Assembly: GCA_031296105.1 (NCBI GenBank)
Contig: JARLGJ010000068.1
Coordinates: forward strand, 1 to 52,008
Direction of reading: 5' to 3'
Origin: Acidobacteriota bacterium
GTDB lineage: Bacteria; Acidobacteriota; Terriglobia; Terriglobales; Acidobacteriaceae
Length of the DNA: 52,008 nucleotides
This document shows positions 15,583 to 25,668 of this stretch, one piece after another. Positions within the stretch are counted from its first letter, which is position 1, and the number at the start of each line of letters is the position of its first letter. The notes below the pieces were generated by a model. The model had not been told where the DNA came from and did no database searches. It worked only from the letters and a program-made list of their open reading frames with translations. Position numbers and translations under genes: made by a program.

Positions 15583-17090
15583 CAGGCCTCCGCTTCTGCC
15601 AGGGCGATGGCGCGGCGCAAGGCACGCGACTTGTTGATGGTCTCTTCATATTCAGTGGATGGCACGCTGTCGGCCACAATGCCCGCTCCGGCCTGCACCG
15701 CCAGCTCGTCGCCATGCAGTTCCATGGTGCGAATGGTGATGCAGGAGTCGAGATTGCCAGCGTAATCGGCGTAAAGCACGCAGCCCGAGTAGGCTTCGCG
15801 CGGTCCGCGTTCGAGTTCGGCGATGCCCTGCATGGCGCGGATTTTGGGCGCGCCGGAAACCGTGCCTGCCGGAAAGCAGGCGCCGAGAGCGTCAAAGCGA
15901 TCCAGCTCCGGACGCAGTTCGGCATGCAGTTCCGTCACCAGGTGCTGCACGTGCGAGTATTTTTCGACAAACATCAGCTTGGCGACTTTGACCGTGCCGA
16001 AACGCGCCACGCGTCCCAGATCGTTGCGGCCCAGATCGACCAGCATCATGTGCTCGGCGCGCTCTTTTTCATCGGCCATCATCTCCTCGGCCAACTGCTC
16101 GTCTTCCGCCGCGCTGGCTCCGCGCGGACGCGTTCCGGCGATGGGGCGGTAGTTGAGCTCGCGCTGGCGGCAGCGCACCAGCATCTCCGGCGAAGCTCCA
16201 ATGAGCAGGCGCGGCGGACCACCGGCCTCGTCAGCGCCAAAATTGAGCAGGAACATGTAGGGCGAGGGGTTGGTGGCGCGCAGCGCGCGATAGAGCGCCA
16301 CGCCATCGACCGTGGTGCGGCGCGTGAAGCGCTGCGAGAGCACGATCTGGAAACACTCACCGGCAAAGATCAGCTCCTTGCCAGCGGCCACGGCCTGTTC
16401 GAACTCCTCGCGCGTGAAGTTGGAGGTGAACTCGGCTTCTCCCATGCCCGCCACGCCGACGGGCTTGAGCGGCGCGGCGGCCGGAGCGCTGAGCCTGGCC
16501 ACCATGGCGCGATTGGCGGCCACGGCGGAATCGTAGGCGGCGCGCAGTGCGGCTTCATCCGCCGCGGGAGCGATCTCGGCCAGTGTGCGGATCTGAATCT
16601 GCTGGCGTGCGTGATCGAAGGCGAGCACGGTACGGAAGATGAGGAAGCACGCCTCGTCTCCGGGACCGGCGACGGCCTGCATTGCGGAGTCGAACCAGCG
16701 CGCGGCGGAGTAGGCGAGATAACCCACGCAACCACCGGCCATGGGAGCAATGTTTTCCGGCGCGGCAATTGTGTGACCGGCAAACTCGCGGCGCAAAGCA
16801 TCGACGGCCGTGCCTTCGACGATCTGCGCGCCCGATGCATCTTCCAATGTGGTGACGCCATTGCGGCTGCGCACTACCTTGGCCGGGCCGGAGCCGAGGA
16901 AGGAGTATCGCGCCAGGTGCTCGCCGCCCTCGACCGATTCGAGCAAGAACGAGCGCGCCGCGCCCTCGGCGATGCGCAAATACGCGGAGAGCGGCGTCAG
17001 CAGGTCGGCCGAAACGGTCTCCGTGACGGCGACGAGATTGCCCGCGGCGGCGAGGCGGCAGAATTCGGCGAACTGCGAAGGGTTGGTCAT
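15582..17090 (-). CDS. trpE: Anthranilate synthase component I
   Basis: The 502-residue enzyme turns chorismate plus ammonia into anthranilate. Conserved blocks include [34 protein letters not shown] and [12 protein letters not shown]. The N-terminal LLESVEGGE box, where tryptophan binds for feedback inhibition in this family, is intact. The ATG at 17090 overlaps the aroF stop by four bases (ATGA); the frame extends to 17231 but that part lies over aroF and lacks conservation. Order within the operon is unusual, with trpEG at the end. Confidence 0.96.
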   Translation of the reverse strand: MTNPSQFAEFCRLAAAGNLVAVTETVSADLLTPLSAYLRIAEGAARSFLLESVEGGEHLARYSFLGSGPAKVVRSRNGVTTLEDASGAQIVEGTAVDALRREFAGHTIAAPENIAPMAGGCVGYLAYSAARWFDSAMQAVAGPGDEACFLIFRTVLAFDHARQQIQIRTLAEIAPAADEAALRAAYDSAVAANRAMVARLSAPAAAPLKPVGVAGMGEAEFTSNFTREEFEQAVAAGKELIFAGECFQIVLSQRFTRRTTVDGVALYRALRATNPSPYMFLLNFGADEAGGPPRLLIGASPEMLVRCRQRELNYRPIAGTRPRGASAAEDEQLAEEMMADEKERAEHMMLVDLGRNDLGRVARFGTVKVAKLMFVEKYSHVQHLVTELHAELRPELDRFDALGACFPAGTVSGAPKIRAMQGIAELERGPREAYSGCVLYADYAGNLDSCITIRTMELHGDELAVQAGAGIVADSVPSTEYEETINKSRALRRAIALAEAEA

Positions 17091-18136
17091 CGCGCGGCTC
17101 CGGCCGTCTGCGGTGCGTGCACGCTGCGCCCCACCAGCGAGGCAATGCCGCGCAGGTTCTGCATCATGGCATCGAACTGCGCGGGATAGAGCGACTGCGC
17201 GCCGTCGGAGAGTGCGCGGTCGGGATCGCAATGCACCTCGACGATGAGGCCGTCGGCTCCGGCGGCCACTCCGGCGCGCGCCAGGGGAGCAACGTTGTCG
17301 CGCTTGCCGGAGGCGTGGCTGGGATCGACGAGGATCGGCAGGTGGGTGAGCCGCTTGACGGCCGGGATGATGCCGACGTCGAGCGTGTTGCGCGAGTGAT
17401 CGGCAAAGGTGCGTATGCCGCGCTCGCAGAGAATGACGTTGTAGTTGCCCTCGCTCATGATGTACTCGGCGGCCATCAGCAGCTCTTCCAGCGTTGCCGA
17501 CATGCCGCGCTTGAGCAGCACCGGCTTGCGGGTTTGCCCGGCGAGTTTGAGCAGCGCGAAGTTCTGCATATTGCGCGCGCCGATTTGAATGATGTCGGCG
17601 TACTGCTCGATGAGCGCGAGCGAGATATGATCGATGGCCTCGGTGACCACCAGCAAGCCGAACTGCTCGCGCGCGCCGGCAAGAATTTCCAGACCCTCTT
17701 CGCCGAGCCCCTGAAAGGCGTAGGGCGAGGTGCGCGGCTTGTAGGCGCCGCCGCGCAGGAAGCGCGCGCCGCTACGGGCCACGGCCTCGGCGGAGCGGAA
17801 GAGTTGATCGCGCGACTCCACGCCGCAGGGTCCGGCCATGATGGCCAGCTCTTCTCCGCCGATGGTGGCATCGCTGTTCGCGAAGCGAATGACGGTGTTC
17901 TCCGGCTTCACATCGCGACTGGCCAGCTTGTACGGCTTGGAGACCGGAATGACCTCGGCCACGCCGGGTAGCTGGCTGAGCGCGTCGGCCTCCACCGCTC
18001 CCTTGTTACCGGTAATGCCGATGGCGGTGCGGGTGGCGCCGGGCAGAGGGTGCGGACGGTAGCCCATCTCCTCCACGCGGCGGCAGGCGTTCCGCACCTG
18101 CTCTTCGGTTGCATTGATATCCATCAATATAAGCAT
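17087..18136 (-). CDS. aroF: 3-deoxy-7-phosphoheptulonate synthase (DAHP synthase, type I beta, with ACT-like domain)
   Basis: The 349-residue protein has an N-terminal ferredoxin-like regulatory domain (residues 1-70) and a (beta/alpha)8 barrel. Metal-site residues are visible in AGPCGVES (Cys), [10 protein letters not shown] (His) and [11 protein letters not shown] (Glu). DAHP synthase makes the first shikimate-pathway compound from PEP and erythrose-4-phosphate. The gene lies two bases after trpA and overlaps trpE by four, so the operon co-produces the entry enzyme and the tryptophan branch. The N-terminal domain in this subfamily mediates feedback inhibition. Confidence 0.95.
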   Translation of the reverse strand: MLILMDINATEEQVRNACRRVEEMGYRPHPLPGATRTAIGITGNKGAVEADALSQLPGVAEVIPVSKPYKLASRDVKPENTVIRFANSDATIGGEELAIMAGPCGVESRDQLFRSAEAVARSGARFLRGGAYKPRTSPYAFQGLGEEGLEILAGAREQFGLLVVTEAIDHISLALIEQYADIIQIGARNMQNFALLKLAGQTRKPVLLKRGMSATLEELLMAAEYIMSEGNYNVILCERGIRTFADHSRNTLDVGIIPAVKRLTHLPILVDPSHASGKRDNVAPLARAGVAAGADGLIVEVHCDPDRALSDGAQSLYPAQFDAMMQNLRGIASLVGRSVHAPQTAGAAR

Positions 18137-18138
18137 GA

Positions 18139-18942
18139 TTAAGCCTCAACTTCCTGGGCGGCCACCAGTTCGCGGACGAAACTTTCAACCTCCGCCGGTG
18201 CCTGACTCCCGTGTTCCTGAATTTTGCGCACAAAGGCCGAGCCGACGATGACAGCGTCCGCGCCCTGCGCCCACGCGGCGCGCGCCTGCTGCGGACCGCT
18301 GATGCCGAAGCCCACGGCAACCGGCAACGGAGTGACGCGGCGGATGCGCGCAAGCAGTTCGCCGGCATCGGCCGAAAGTTGCTGCCGCGCTCCGGTAACG
18401 CCGGTAACCGAGATGGCGTAGAGGAATCCCGTGGCGCTTTCGGCGATCTGTGCGATGCGCGCTTCCGTCGAGGTCGGCGCGACCAGCGAGACCAGATCGA
18501 GCGAGCGCCTCTGCAAGGCCTGCGAGAAGCCGCGCGCGGCTTCGGCGGGAAGATCGGTGACCAGCACGCCGGCCAGTCCGGCGGCGGCGCAATCTTCCGC
18601 CAGCTTCTCCAGTCCGTGGCGCAGCAAAGGATTCAGATAGCTGAAGAGCACGATGGGCACGCCCGACTGGCGGGCGGCGCTGCGGGCAACGTCGATCACA
18701 TCGTTCAGCTTCACACCCTGGGCCAGTGCGCGCTCGCAGGCGCGCTGAATGACCGGGCCGTCGGCGGCGGGATCGCTGAATGGAACGCCTAGCTCGATGG
18801 CCGTGGCACCGCCGCGCGCCATGGCCACCAGCAGCGCGTGCGTCGTTGCCAGGTCCGGATCGCCGGCGGTGATGTAGGGAATGACGCCCTTGCGGCCCGT
18901 CTGGCGCAGTTGCTGAAACGCCCTCTGCAGAGGCGTGGTCAT
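18139..18942 (-). CDS. trpA: Tryptophan synthase alpha chain
   Basis: The 267-residue TIM-barrel protein has the catalytic Glu in [10 protein letters not shown] and Asp in [10 protein letters not shown], plus the loop GVTGAR and phosphate-binding GFGIS. It cleaves indole-3-glycerol phosphate to indole, which passes to TrpB. Its ATG overlaps the trpB stop by four bases, which favours equal production of both subunits. Confidence 0.97.
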   Translation of the reverse strand: MTTPLQRAFQQLRQTGRKGVIPYITAGDPDLATTHALLVAMARGGATAIELGVPFSDPAADGPVIQRACERALAQGVKLNDVIDVARSAARQSGVPIVLFSYLNPLLRHGLEKLAEDCAAAGLAGVLVTDLPAEAARGFSQALQRRSLDLVSLVAPTSTEARIAQIAESATGFLYAISVTGVTGARQQLSADAGELLARIRRVTPLPVAVGFGISGPQQARAAWAQGADAVIVGSAFVRKIQEHGSQAPAEVESFVRELVAAQEVEA

Positions 18943-20159
18943 TGCGCGCCGCCTTTCTTCAAGCCGGCGACGGTGTCCACGTCCTTGTCGCCGCGTCCGG
19001 ATAGATTCACAATCATCAATTTACCCACTCCCATCTCGCGCGCCAGCTTTACCGCATGGGCCACGGCGTGCGAGGACTCCAGCGCGGGGATAATTCCCTC
19101 GCGCAGCGAAAGAAGATCAAAGGCCTCGAGCGCCTCCGTGTCCGTGGCGCTCACGTATTCGGCGCGCCCCTGCTGACGCAGGAAAGCGTGCTCGGGGCCG
19201 ACCGATGCGTAGTCGAGTCCGGCGCTGACCGAGTGCGTTGGAGCAATTTGTCCGTCTTCATCCTGTAGCACGTAGCTGTACGTTCCTTGCAACACACCGG
19301 GGACGCCGCCGTGGAAGCGCGCCGCGTGCTCACCCAGGGATTCGCCGCGCCCGCCAGCCTCCACGCCGATGAGGCGGACGTCCTTGTCCGCGAGGAATGC
19401 AGTGAAGGCACCGATGGCGTTGGAGCCTCCGCCGACGCAGGCCACCACGGCCGCAGGCAGCTTCATCTCCCGCTTCAGGAACTGCGCGCGCGCTTCATCG
19501 CCGATGATGCGCTGGAACTGGCGCACCATCGTCGGGTACGGATGCGGTCCGAGGGCGGAGCCGAGCAGGTAGTAGGTGTCGCGCACGTTGGTGACCCAGT
19601 CGCGCATGGCCTCATTGATCGCGTCTTTCAGCGTGCGCGAGCCGGCTTCGACGGCGCGAACCTCGGCGCCCATCAGGCGCATACGGAAGACGTTGAGCGC
19701 CTGGCGCTGCATGTCCTCGGCGCCCATGTACACAATGCATTCCAGGCCGAAGCGGGCGCAGACCGTGGCGGTGGCCACGCCGTGCTGCCCAGCGCCGGTT
19801 TCGGCGATGATGCGATGCTTGCCCATGCGCCGCGCCAATAGCACCTGGCCTAGCGCGTTATTGATCTTGTGCGAACCGGTGTGCGAGAGGTCTTCGCGCT
19901 TCAGATAAATGCGCGCGCCTCCGGCGTACTCCGTCAGGCGCTCGGCGAAGTAGAGCGGCGTCGGACGCCCGCTGAAATCCGCCAGCAGCCCGGCCAGCTC
20001 GCGCTGGAAGTTCTCATCGCGCTGCGCCGTTGCAAAGGCCGCGGTAAGCTCCTGCAAAGGAGCCACCAGGGTCTCGGCCACAAAGCGCCCGCCAAAGGGT
20101 CCGAAGTATCCATCGCCGGAGGTATCGAGCAGACTCTCCAGCAGGGCGTGATCGTTCAT
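18939..20159 (-). CDS. trpB: Tryptophan synthase beta chain
   Basis: The 406-residue PLP enzyme carries the Schiff-base Lys in [13 protein letters not shown], the phosphate loop [10 protein letters not shown], and the TrpB1-type AETGAGQHG. It joins indole and serine. Its start overlaps the trpF stop by four bases. The N-terminus ([14 protein letters not shown]) is complete and no second trpB is seen. Confidence 0.97.
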   Translation of the reverse strand: MNDHALLESLLDTSGDGYFGPFGGRFVAETLVAPLQELTAAFATAQRDENFQRELAGLLADFSGRPTPLYFAERLTEYAGGARIYLKREDLSHTGSHKINNALGQVLLARRMGKHRIIAETGAGQHGVATATVCARFGLECIVYMGAEDMQRQALNVFRMRLMGAEVRAVEAGSRTLKDAINEAMRDWVTNVRDTYYLLGSALGPHPYPTMVRQFQRIIGDEARAQFLKREMKLPAAVVACVGGGSNAIGAFTAFLADKDVRLIGVEAGGRGESLGEHAARFHGGVPGVLQGTYSYVLQDEDGQIAPTHSVSAGLDYASVGPEHAFLRQQGRAEYVSATDTEALEAFDLLSLREGIIPALESSHAVAHAVKLAREMGVGKLMIVNLSGRGDKDVDTVAGLKKGGAQ

Positions 20160-20806
20160 AGCAACTGCCTCTCCGCGGCACGCACGGCCGCCACAAATTC
20201 GCGCATCAACTCCGCGCCCTTGATTCCCTTCGCCACTTCCACGCCGCTGGCCACGTCCACCGCATCCGGACGGGAGGCGGCAATGGCCGCTCCCACGTTG
20301 GAGGCATTCAGTCCACCGGCCAGCAGCAGCTTGGCCGGAGCGATGGAACGGCGCAAGGCCGTCCAGTTAATTTGCGTCCAGTCGAAGGCCACGCCGGAGC
20401 CGCCACGCTGCGCGGTGGAGGTATCCACCAGCACGCCGGAGCAATTGGCAAACTGCGCGGGCTGCGCCGCGGCCAGCGAAGCATCCGCCTTGAGTGAACG
20501 CAGCACCGGAAAGTGACGGGCGATGGCGCGCAGGTCGTCGGCATCCTCTTCGCCGTGCAACTGAATGAGCTTGAGCGGCACGGCGCGAGCCACGGCTAGC
20601 ACGTCCGAAACGGGCGCGTTGACAAACACGCCTACAAGCATGGCGCGACCAGACACGGCGGCGGCGATTTCCTGCGCGCGTTCCAGAGGGATGCAGCGCG
20701 GGCTGCCGGAATAGAAGTTGAGTCCGAGCAGTTCGGCTCCGGCTTCGACGGCGGCCACGGCGTCCTCGACGCGCGTGATGCCGCAGATTTTCACGGTGAT
20801 GCTCAT
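20156..20806 (-). CDS. trpF: Phosphoribosylanthranilate isomerase
   Basis: The 216-residue barrel enzyme has the general-base Cys in VKICGITR and the Asp in [13 protein letters not shown], with [11 protein letters not shown] as phosphate-binding part. It isomerises phosphoribosylanthranilate to the carboxyphenylamino sugar. Start and stop both overlap neighbours (trpC and trpB) by four bases. Confidence 0.95.
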   Translation of the reverse strand: MSITVKICGITRVEDAVAAVEAGAELLGLNFYSGSPRCIPLERAQEIAAAVSGRAMLVGVFVNAPVSDVLAVARAVPLKLIQLHGEEDADDLRAIARHFPVLRSLKADASLAAAQPAQFANCSGVLVDTSTAQRGGSGVAFDWTQINWTALRRSIAPAKLLLAGGLNASNVGAAIAASRPDAVDVASGVEVAKGIKGAELMREFVAAVRAAERQLL

Positions 20807-21597
20807 TCGGCCTCCAGGCCCTGCAACTGGCGAAGGGCGCGGAAAGGATCGCCGGCACGCATCAGGGTCTCGCCGATGAGGAAGGCGCGGTAACCCGCTC
20901 CTTGCAGGCGAAGAATATCCTGGCGCGTGCGCAGGCCGCTTTCCGCCACCAGCACGGCGTTCTTCGGTGCGCGCTCCGCAAGTTGCAGTGAAGTATTCAG
21001 ATCCACCTGTAGGGATTTTAGGTTGCGATTGTTCACTCCAATGAGGGTGGCACCGATGTTTTCCGCACGCAGGAGTTCCTCTTCGGTATGCACCTCGACG
21101 AGAGCGTCAAGATGGACCAGGGCGGCGGCGTCCAGCAGCTTGAGGGCCTCGGCGTCGGAGAGTCCGGCGAGAATGACGAGCACGGCCGCGGCGCCGTTCA
21201 CCGCGGCCTCAAAGACCTGGTGGCGGTCCACCAGAAAATCCTTGCGCAGCAGCGGCAGCGAGGCAGCGCTGGAGACGTTGTACAAATCCTTCAACGAGCC
21301 GTGAAAATGTTCTGGCTCGGTGAGCACGCTCATGGCCGCCGCGCCGCCCACCTCGTAAAGGCACGCCACCTTCACGGGATCGGCATCGGCCTGAATGGCT
21401 CCGGCCGAAGGCGAGCAGCGTTTGAACTCGGCGATGATGGCCGTGGGCTTGTCCAACAACGATGCAACGAAGCGCGGCGCACGGCCGTGTCGCATTTCCA
21501 GGGCGCGCTGGCGCAGATCCTCGCGGCATTTATCGCCGAGCAGGCTCAGTGCGCGGCGCTTGCCGTCCATGACGCGTTGCAGGAACTCGACGCTCAT
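20803..21597 (-). CDS. trpC: Indole-3-glycerol phosphate synthase
   Basis: The 264-residue barrel enzyme shows IAEFKRCSPSAG (catalytic Lys), LRKDFLVD (second Lys), IGVNNRNLKS and the ESGL phosphate site. It closes the indole ring. The FKRCSP form replaces the more usual IKRASP/IKKASP. Its start overlaps trpD by four bases and its stop overlaps trpF by four. Confidence 0.96.
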   Translation of the reverse strand: MSVEFLQRVMDGKRRALSLLGDKCREDLRQRALEMRHGRAPRFVASLLDKPTAIIAEFKRCSPSAGAIQADADPVKVACLYEVGGAAAMSVLTEPEHFHGSLKDLYNVSSAASLPLLRKDFLVDRHQVFEAAVNGAAAVLVILAGLSDAEALKLLDAAALVHLDALVEVHTEEELLRAENIGATLIGVNNRNLKSLQVDLNTSLQLAERAPKNAVLVAESGLRTRQDILRLQGAGYRAFLIGETLMRAGDPFRALRQLQGLEAE

Positions 21598-22658
21598 TGG
21601 GCAACTCCGGCGGGGCTGTTGCTCAGGGCCACCAAAGCGTCCAGCTTGCGCAGGGCGCTGCCATCGTCAAGGACGCGGGACGCGCGGGACGCGCAGTCGC
21701 GCAAACTGTCTCCGGTGCGCACGTGCAGCGCGGCGGAGGCGTTGAGGATCACCAGCGAGCGGGCCACGTCGCGGCGCTCACCGCCGAGCACGGCGCGCAC
21801 GGTGGCGGCGTTCTCCTCAATGGTGGAGGCCCTGGCGGGAGCGGTGGGTTCGGATGCGAGGCCGAAGTCTTCCGGCGTCAGCGTGCGGTGCTCAATGTGC
21901 CCGCCTTCGCCAATCTCCACCACGCGACTGGGGCCGGCGGTTGTCAGTTCATCCAATCCGTCGCCGCCACGCAACACCCAGCCGCGCTTTACGCCGATCA
22001 ACGACAGCGCGCCGGCCACGCCTTCCATGCGCTTCTCATCGGCCACGCCTAGCAGACGGTACTGCGCGCGGCAGGGGCTGACCATGGGACCAACCAGATT
22101 GAAAGTGGTGCGAATGCCGAGGCTGCGGCGGATGGGAGCAACACGGGCGAGAGCGGGATGATACTTGGGCGCGAAGAGGAAGCAGATGCCAAGCTCGCGC
22201 AGACATCGCTCGGCCACCGCAGGGTCGCAGTCGATGCGCACGCCGAGCGCGGTGAGCACATCGGCGCTGCCGCTGCGGCTGGTGCTGGCGCGCGCGCCGT
22301 GCTTGGCAATGCGGCAACCGGCGGCGGCGATTACAAAGCTGGCGGCGCTGGAGACGTTGAAGGTCTTCACCGCGCTGGCTCCAGTGCCGGCCGTGTCCAG
22401 CACGTCGGAGGGAATCTCCGTGGGCAGGACGCGGCGGTAGAGCGAGTCGGCAAAGCCGGCCAGTTCCTCGGGGCTTTCTCCCTTGGCCACCAGAAGGGCC
22501 AGGGCGGCGGCAATCTGCGTATCGGGCGTCTCCGGCGCAAGCATGGCGTCCACCAGGTGCGCGGCCTGCTCGCGGGTCAGCGAGCGGGCGGCCACCAGGG
22601 GACGCAACAGTTCTGAAAACGCGGGAGCGGCCGGTGCGGCAGTCGATGCGGAATTCAT
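21594..22658 (-). CDS. trpD: Anthranilate phosphoribosyltransferase with altered signature
   Basis: First gene of the trp operon, 354 residues from the ATG at 22658, which has AGGA ten bases upstream; the frame extends to 22688. The N-terminal helical domain and the alpha/beta PRPP domain are complete, with TFNVSSAASFV and SGSADVL. Two signature positions differ from the family: GTGAS (91-95) where GTGGD is usual, and KHGAR (119-123) where KHGNR is usual. These sit at the PRPP/Mg and anthranilate sites. The operon context argues for a working enzyme. A candidate promoter lies at 22835-22863. Confidence 0.92.
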   Translation of the reverse strand: MNSASTAAPAAPAFSELLRPLVAARSLTREQAAHLVDAMLAPETPDTQIAAALALLVAKGESPEELAGFADSLYRRVLPTEIPSDVLDTAGTGASAVKTFNVSSAASFVIAAAGCRIAKHGARASTSRSGSADVLTALGVRIDCDPAVAERCLRELGICFLFAPKYHPALARVAPIRRSLGIRTTFNLVGPMVSPCRAQYRLLGVADEKRMEGVAGALSLIGVKRGWVLRGGDGLDELTTAGPSRVVEIGEGGHIEHRTLTPEDFGLASEPTAPARASTIEENAATVRAVLGGERRDVARSLVILNASAALHVRTGDSLRDCASRASRVLDDGSALRKLDALVALSNSPAGVAQ

Positions 22659-22758
22659 TGGCTTATATCCTGTAGGCCGGCGGCGCACAAATACGCGGCG
22701 GCGGAAAAACTATTTAGATTGCGGGGAAGCCTGGAAACGTGCCTGGACTAGCGGCACA

Positions 22759-22780
22759 CGACGGTGCAGGACCACCATCG
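22759..22780 (-). other. Hairpin in the trp operon leader
   Basis: On the minus strand CGATGGTG pairs with CACCGTCG (one T-G wobble) over a 6-base loop. It has no T-tract, and no short reading frame with repeated Trp codons precedes it, so it is not a classical attenuator. Confidence 0.35.
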
Positions 22781-22834
22781 ACGGGAGGTGCGAGCGGTTG
22801 CTGCGAAGGTTGTGGAAACCTGGCTCACATTGCA

Positions 22835-22863
22835 AGAGTAGCGTTTCAGGCGGAAGAGGTCAA
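22835..22863 (-). promoter_or_regulatory. Candidate sigma-70 promoter of the trp operon
   Basis: On the minus strand TTGACC (22863-22858), a 17-base spacer and TACTCT (22840-22835) fit a -35/-10 pair. It lies just after the stop codon of the cytochrome gene and would give a leader of about 170 bases before trpD. Confidence 0.45.
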
Positions 22864-22871
22864 ATAAAAAC

Positions 22872-23264
22872 TCAGTGAAGCGACCACAGATACGTGGCGA
22901 TATCGCGCGCATCGCCCTCGGAGAGGCCGTATTCGGGCATTTTTGTGCGCGGCAGAACGGAGTGTGGATCGCAAATCCAGCGCACCACGTTTTCCGGAGA
23001 GTTGGCGAGGCTGCCGGAGATATACGGCTCCTGCGAAAGGCGCGCCAGGGAGGGCGCGGTTTTTCCCGAGGCGCCGGGAATGCCCGGAATGCGATGGCAG
23101 CCACCGCAGCCGATGCGCTGAATCAGCACGGCGCCACGCACAGGATCGCCGCCAAAGCGGGCGCGAGCTTCCTCCGCGGCACGCTGCGCGGCGGACTTGC
23201 ATCCCAATTGCGCAAGCATCAGCAGCGCCAGAAGGGTGAGGCAAACCAAGCGCAGCCGCGGCAT
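22872..23264 (-). CDS. Small cytochrome c lipoprotein
   Basis: The 130-residue protein has a signal peptide ending in a lipobox (LAQLGC at about residues 17-22), so it should be a membrane-anchored lipoprotein. One haem-binding motif CGGCH is at about 53-57, and a distal Met ligand is likely in RTKMPEYGLS. The C-terminal helix LSEGDARDIATYLWSL is typical of class I cytochrome c. It probably carries electrons at the periplasmic face, but no oxidase or dehydrogenase is nearby. It follows a second lipoprotein gene by three bases. Confidence 0.9.
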   Translation of the reverse strand: MPRLRLVCLTLLALLMLAQLGCKSAAQRAAEEARARFGGDPVRGAVLIQRIGCGGCHRIPGIPGASGKTAPSLARLSQEPYISGSLANSPENVVRWICDPHSVLPRTKMPEYGLSEGDARDIATYLWSLH

Positions 23265-23267
23265 GGG

Positions 23268-23648
23268 TTACTCCGCGGGGGGAGGCGTGGTCTTCTTCCA
23301 GATGACATTCTTGGGATTAGAGAGCTCTACCTGGCCGCCGTTGTTGGGCAGGTATTGCAGCGAGAGATGGTCGCGCATGCCCTCTTCGTCGCGCAGGTCG
23401 AACTCAAAGTGCTGGACGGCTCCGGCGGTAGTTTGCTTGAGCCCGACGATGCGCTGCACCTTGGGAAACTTCTCTTCGCCAAAGCCGGTGATGACGAACT
23501 TATCATCGAATTGCAGGAATTTTCCCGTGTAACGCTGGTCCTCGGACTGCCACATTCCCACCAGTTGCGGCGGTGCGTTATAGGTGCGGCACCCAGTAAG
23601 GACGAGAAGCAGCAGGCACAGTGCAGACAGCAGAAGACAACGCGCCAT
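23268..23648 (-). CDS. Lipoprotein of unknown function
   Basis: From the ATG at 23648 the product has 126 residues and starts with a lipoprotein signal (MARCLLL ... LVLTGC). The mature part begins with LVGMWQSEDQRY and reads like a small beta-rich domain (GKFLQFDDKFVITGFG ... HFEFDLRDEEGM), recalling lipocalin-like proteins of the LVGTW type, though I would not name it. The frame extends to 23702 without added signal. It lies three bases upstream of the cytochrome gene, so the two are probably co-transcribed and act together at the envelope. Confidence 0.8.
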   Translation of the reverse strand: MARCLLLSALCLLLLVLTGCRTYNAPPQLVGMWQSEDQRYTGKFLQFDDKFVITGFGEEKFPKVQRIVGLKQTTAGAVQHFEFDLRDEEGMRDHLSLQYLPNNGGQVELSNPKNVIWKKTTPPPAE

Positions 23649-23830
23649 TCCGCGCGCGGAGGAGGCAGCAGGGGCGGTAAGGAAGCACCGTTCGAAAGCC
23701 ATCGTTTACCTGCCGCCCCAAAGAATAGGAAAGTTCGCCGGAACTTTGCGAGCACAGCTCCACCGCGGGCAGTTCAGCGGAACCCCGGGGACAACCTCGC
23801 GAAATGGAATGGAGATTGGCACGAGTCGCG

Positions 23831-24367
23831 TCAGTAGTTGGTGTCCTGTCCGATGAAGGTTCCATCACCGGCCCAGAGAATATCGTCCTGACTTTGACTG
23901 GACGTCAGGGATGAGGCGCTCAACCCATCTGGACCCAGGCTGTACAGATCGAAATAGGTGTTAATCGCAACGTCGAAGCGGTCCACGCGCAACTGCCCGT
24001 TGCCATTGCCGTCGGTCGAATTGCGGTACTGGTAGCTGTGTCCCCAGGGATCGATGTTCTGGTCGTACCCTAACTCGGTAAGGTTGTTGGGAGCGCTGCC
24101 GTATTGTGCGTCGTACCCCAGCGCATCATTGCCGATGGTGCGAAGGTCGGCAACGGCGCGGCCGATTTTGGCGGCGCCAATGGCGGACTGCAGCGCGGGA
24201 ACCGCCATCGCCGAGATGATCATGATGATGAACATGATGATGATCAACTCCACGATGGTGAAGCCAGCCTGCCGCTTCCGCCTGACGCACGGATGCCGGC
24301 GGAGGAATCTCCGGGAACTTTCGACCGCATGCAGATCACGAATGCAGTTCATACGCTGATGGCTCAT
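23831..24367 (-). CDS. Type II secretion / type IV pilin-like pseudopilin
   Basis: The 178-residue product has a long basic leader followed by the prepilin cleavage motif G|FTIVE (Glu at position 5) and a hydrophobic helix (LIIIMFIIMIISAMAVPALQ). The C-terminal domain has the GspG-like stretch for periodic Tyr/Asp-rich loops (DPWGHSYQYRNS, and LYSLGPDG near the end), which fits a major pseudopilin or minor pilin. The ATG at 24367 is chosen: longer versions would run over the tRNA gene. No secretion or pilus operon is nearby, so it is an orphan pilin-like gene. Confidence 0.88.
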   Translation of the reverse strand: MSHQRMNCIRDLHAVESSRRFLRRHPCVRRKRQAGFTIVELIIIMFIIMIISAMAVPALQSAIGAAKIGRAVADLRTIGNDALGYDAQYGSAPNNLTELGYDQNIDPWGHSYQYRNSTDGNGNGQLRVDRFDVAINTYFDLYSLGPDGLSASSLTSSQSQDDILWAGDGTFIGQDTNY

Positions 24368-24606
24368 AGTACCTGACTTGCCGCAAGAATGAATAATACA
24401 AAAGTTCCGGGGAGTGCAAGAGATGATACTGGGCCATGTCCCCTCGTAATGAGGGTGGCGCAATAGCGGCAAAAAAGGATGGACACGAAGGCTGGAGGAA
24501 AGGATCGCGAAATCGAACTTGAGCCGATTGCTGGCACGGAAGCCCGCAGGTGAAACCCTGAGTGCCGCGCGGGAAAAGCAGAATAGATGGATTATGAAAG
24601 GAAAAT

Positions 24607-24681
<75 letters not shown>

Positions 24682-24742
24682 CCACGGGGCTGGGACTTTC
24701 TGATGCTATCGCGAGCGGCAATCCGACGCAAGCGATTCGTCT

Positions 24743-25489
24743 TCAGATGCCTGCACCGAAATCGGCAAAGTTGCTCTTCTCGAATTCGCTGCGATAATCG
24801 CTGCGCACCTGGTCCTCGCTGGCCAGCCCGGCGCAAACGTCCTCTTCTTCCACGTCGCCACGCTTGGAAAGCTCGTCCACGCGTGCGCGCAAACTGGACA
24901 CGTCCCGAGCCAGGGCGATGAGCGCGTCACTCAGCGGATCTTTAATATCGCGCGGGTCGGTGATGAGCACCCGTTGGCCGTCGCGATAGACGATGTGCGC
25001 GGGCACGCCCACCACGGTGCAGTTCGGCGGCACGTCGCGCAGCACCACCGAGCCGGCGCCCACGCGCGAGTTGTCGCCGATGACGATGTCTCCCAGCACG
25101 CTGGAGGTATTGCCAATCACCACGCCGTTGCCCAGGGTTGGGTGGCGCTTCTTCTTCTCCAGGCTGGTACCACCCAGCGTCACGCCGTGGTACAGGGTCA
25201 CATCGTCGCCGACAATGGCCGTTTCGCCAATGACAACGCCCATGCCGTGATCGATAAACAAGCGGCGTCCAAGCTGCGCCCCGGGGTGAATCTCGACGCC
25301 GGTCCAGAAGCGGGAGAGCTGCGACAGGGAGCGCGCCAGCAGACGGAACTTGTGCCGCCACAGCCAGTGCGCCAGGTGATGCGTCCATACGGCGTGCAGT
25401 CCGGGGTACAGCAACACAGCCAGACGGCTGGAGGCCGCCGGATCGCGATCCAGCACGGATTGAATATCTTCGCGGATGGTTCGAAACAC
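24743..25489 (-). CDS. cysE: Serine O-acetyltransferase
   Basis: The 248-residue enzyme makes O-acetylserine from serine and acetyl-CoA for cysteine synthesis. It has the helical N-terminal part ([15 protein letters not shown]), then left-handed beta-helix hexapeptide repeats from about residue 65 with [13 protein letters not shown] (catalytic His) and [11 protein letters not shown]. It is the short form lacking the longest N-terminal extension. The C-terminal 40 residues are acidic and poorly conserved. tRNA-Cys follows on the same strand; whether they share a transcript is unknown. Confidence 0.96.
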   Translation of the reverse strand: MFRTIREDIQSVLDRDPAASSRLAVLLYPGLHAVWTHHLAHWLWRHKFRLLARSLSQLSRFWTGVEIHPGAQLGRRLFIDHGMGVVIGETAIVGDDVTLYHGVTLGGTSLEKKKRHPTLGNGVVIGNTSSVLGDIVIGDNSRVGAGSVVLRDVPPNCTVVGVPAHIVYRDGQRVLITDPRDIKDPLSDALIALARDVSSLRARVDELSKRGDVEEEDVCAGLASEDQVRSDYRSEFEKSNFADFGAGI

Positions 25490-25668
25490 TCTGCCGACCT
25501 CGGAGTTAAAAGCGCCCAGGACGCCGCCTTTGGCGCGGCGCTCCCGCAGTGCAGGCCGCAGCCTGCTTTCACTGTAGCGTAACCGTTCCCATAGTTGACT
25601 ACGCTGCGGCGCAAATTGTCCAGCGGCGAAGCAGGGACACGCCCCGCCTCCGGCATAATAGAAAGTGT

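Noticed and set aside
22659..22834. Classical Trp attenuator or T-box before trpD
   Set aside because: No short frame with tandem Trp codons, no T-box sequence and no terminator hairpin with a T-tract; only one hairpin was seen.
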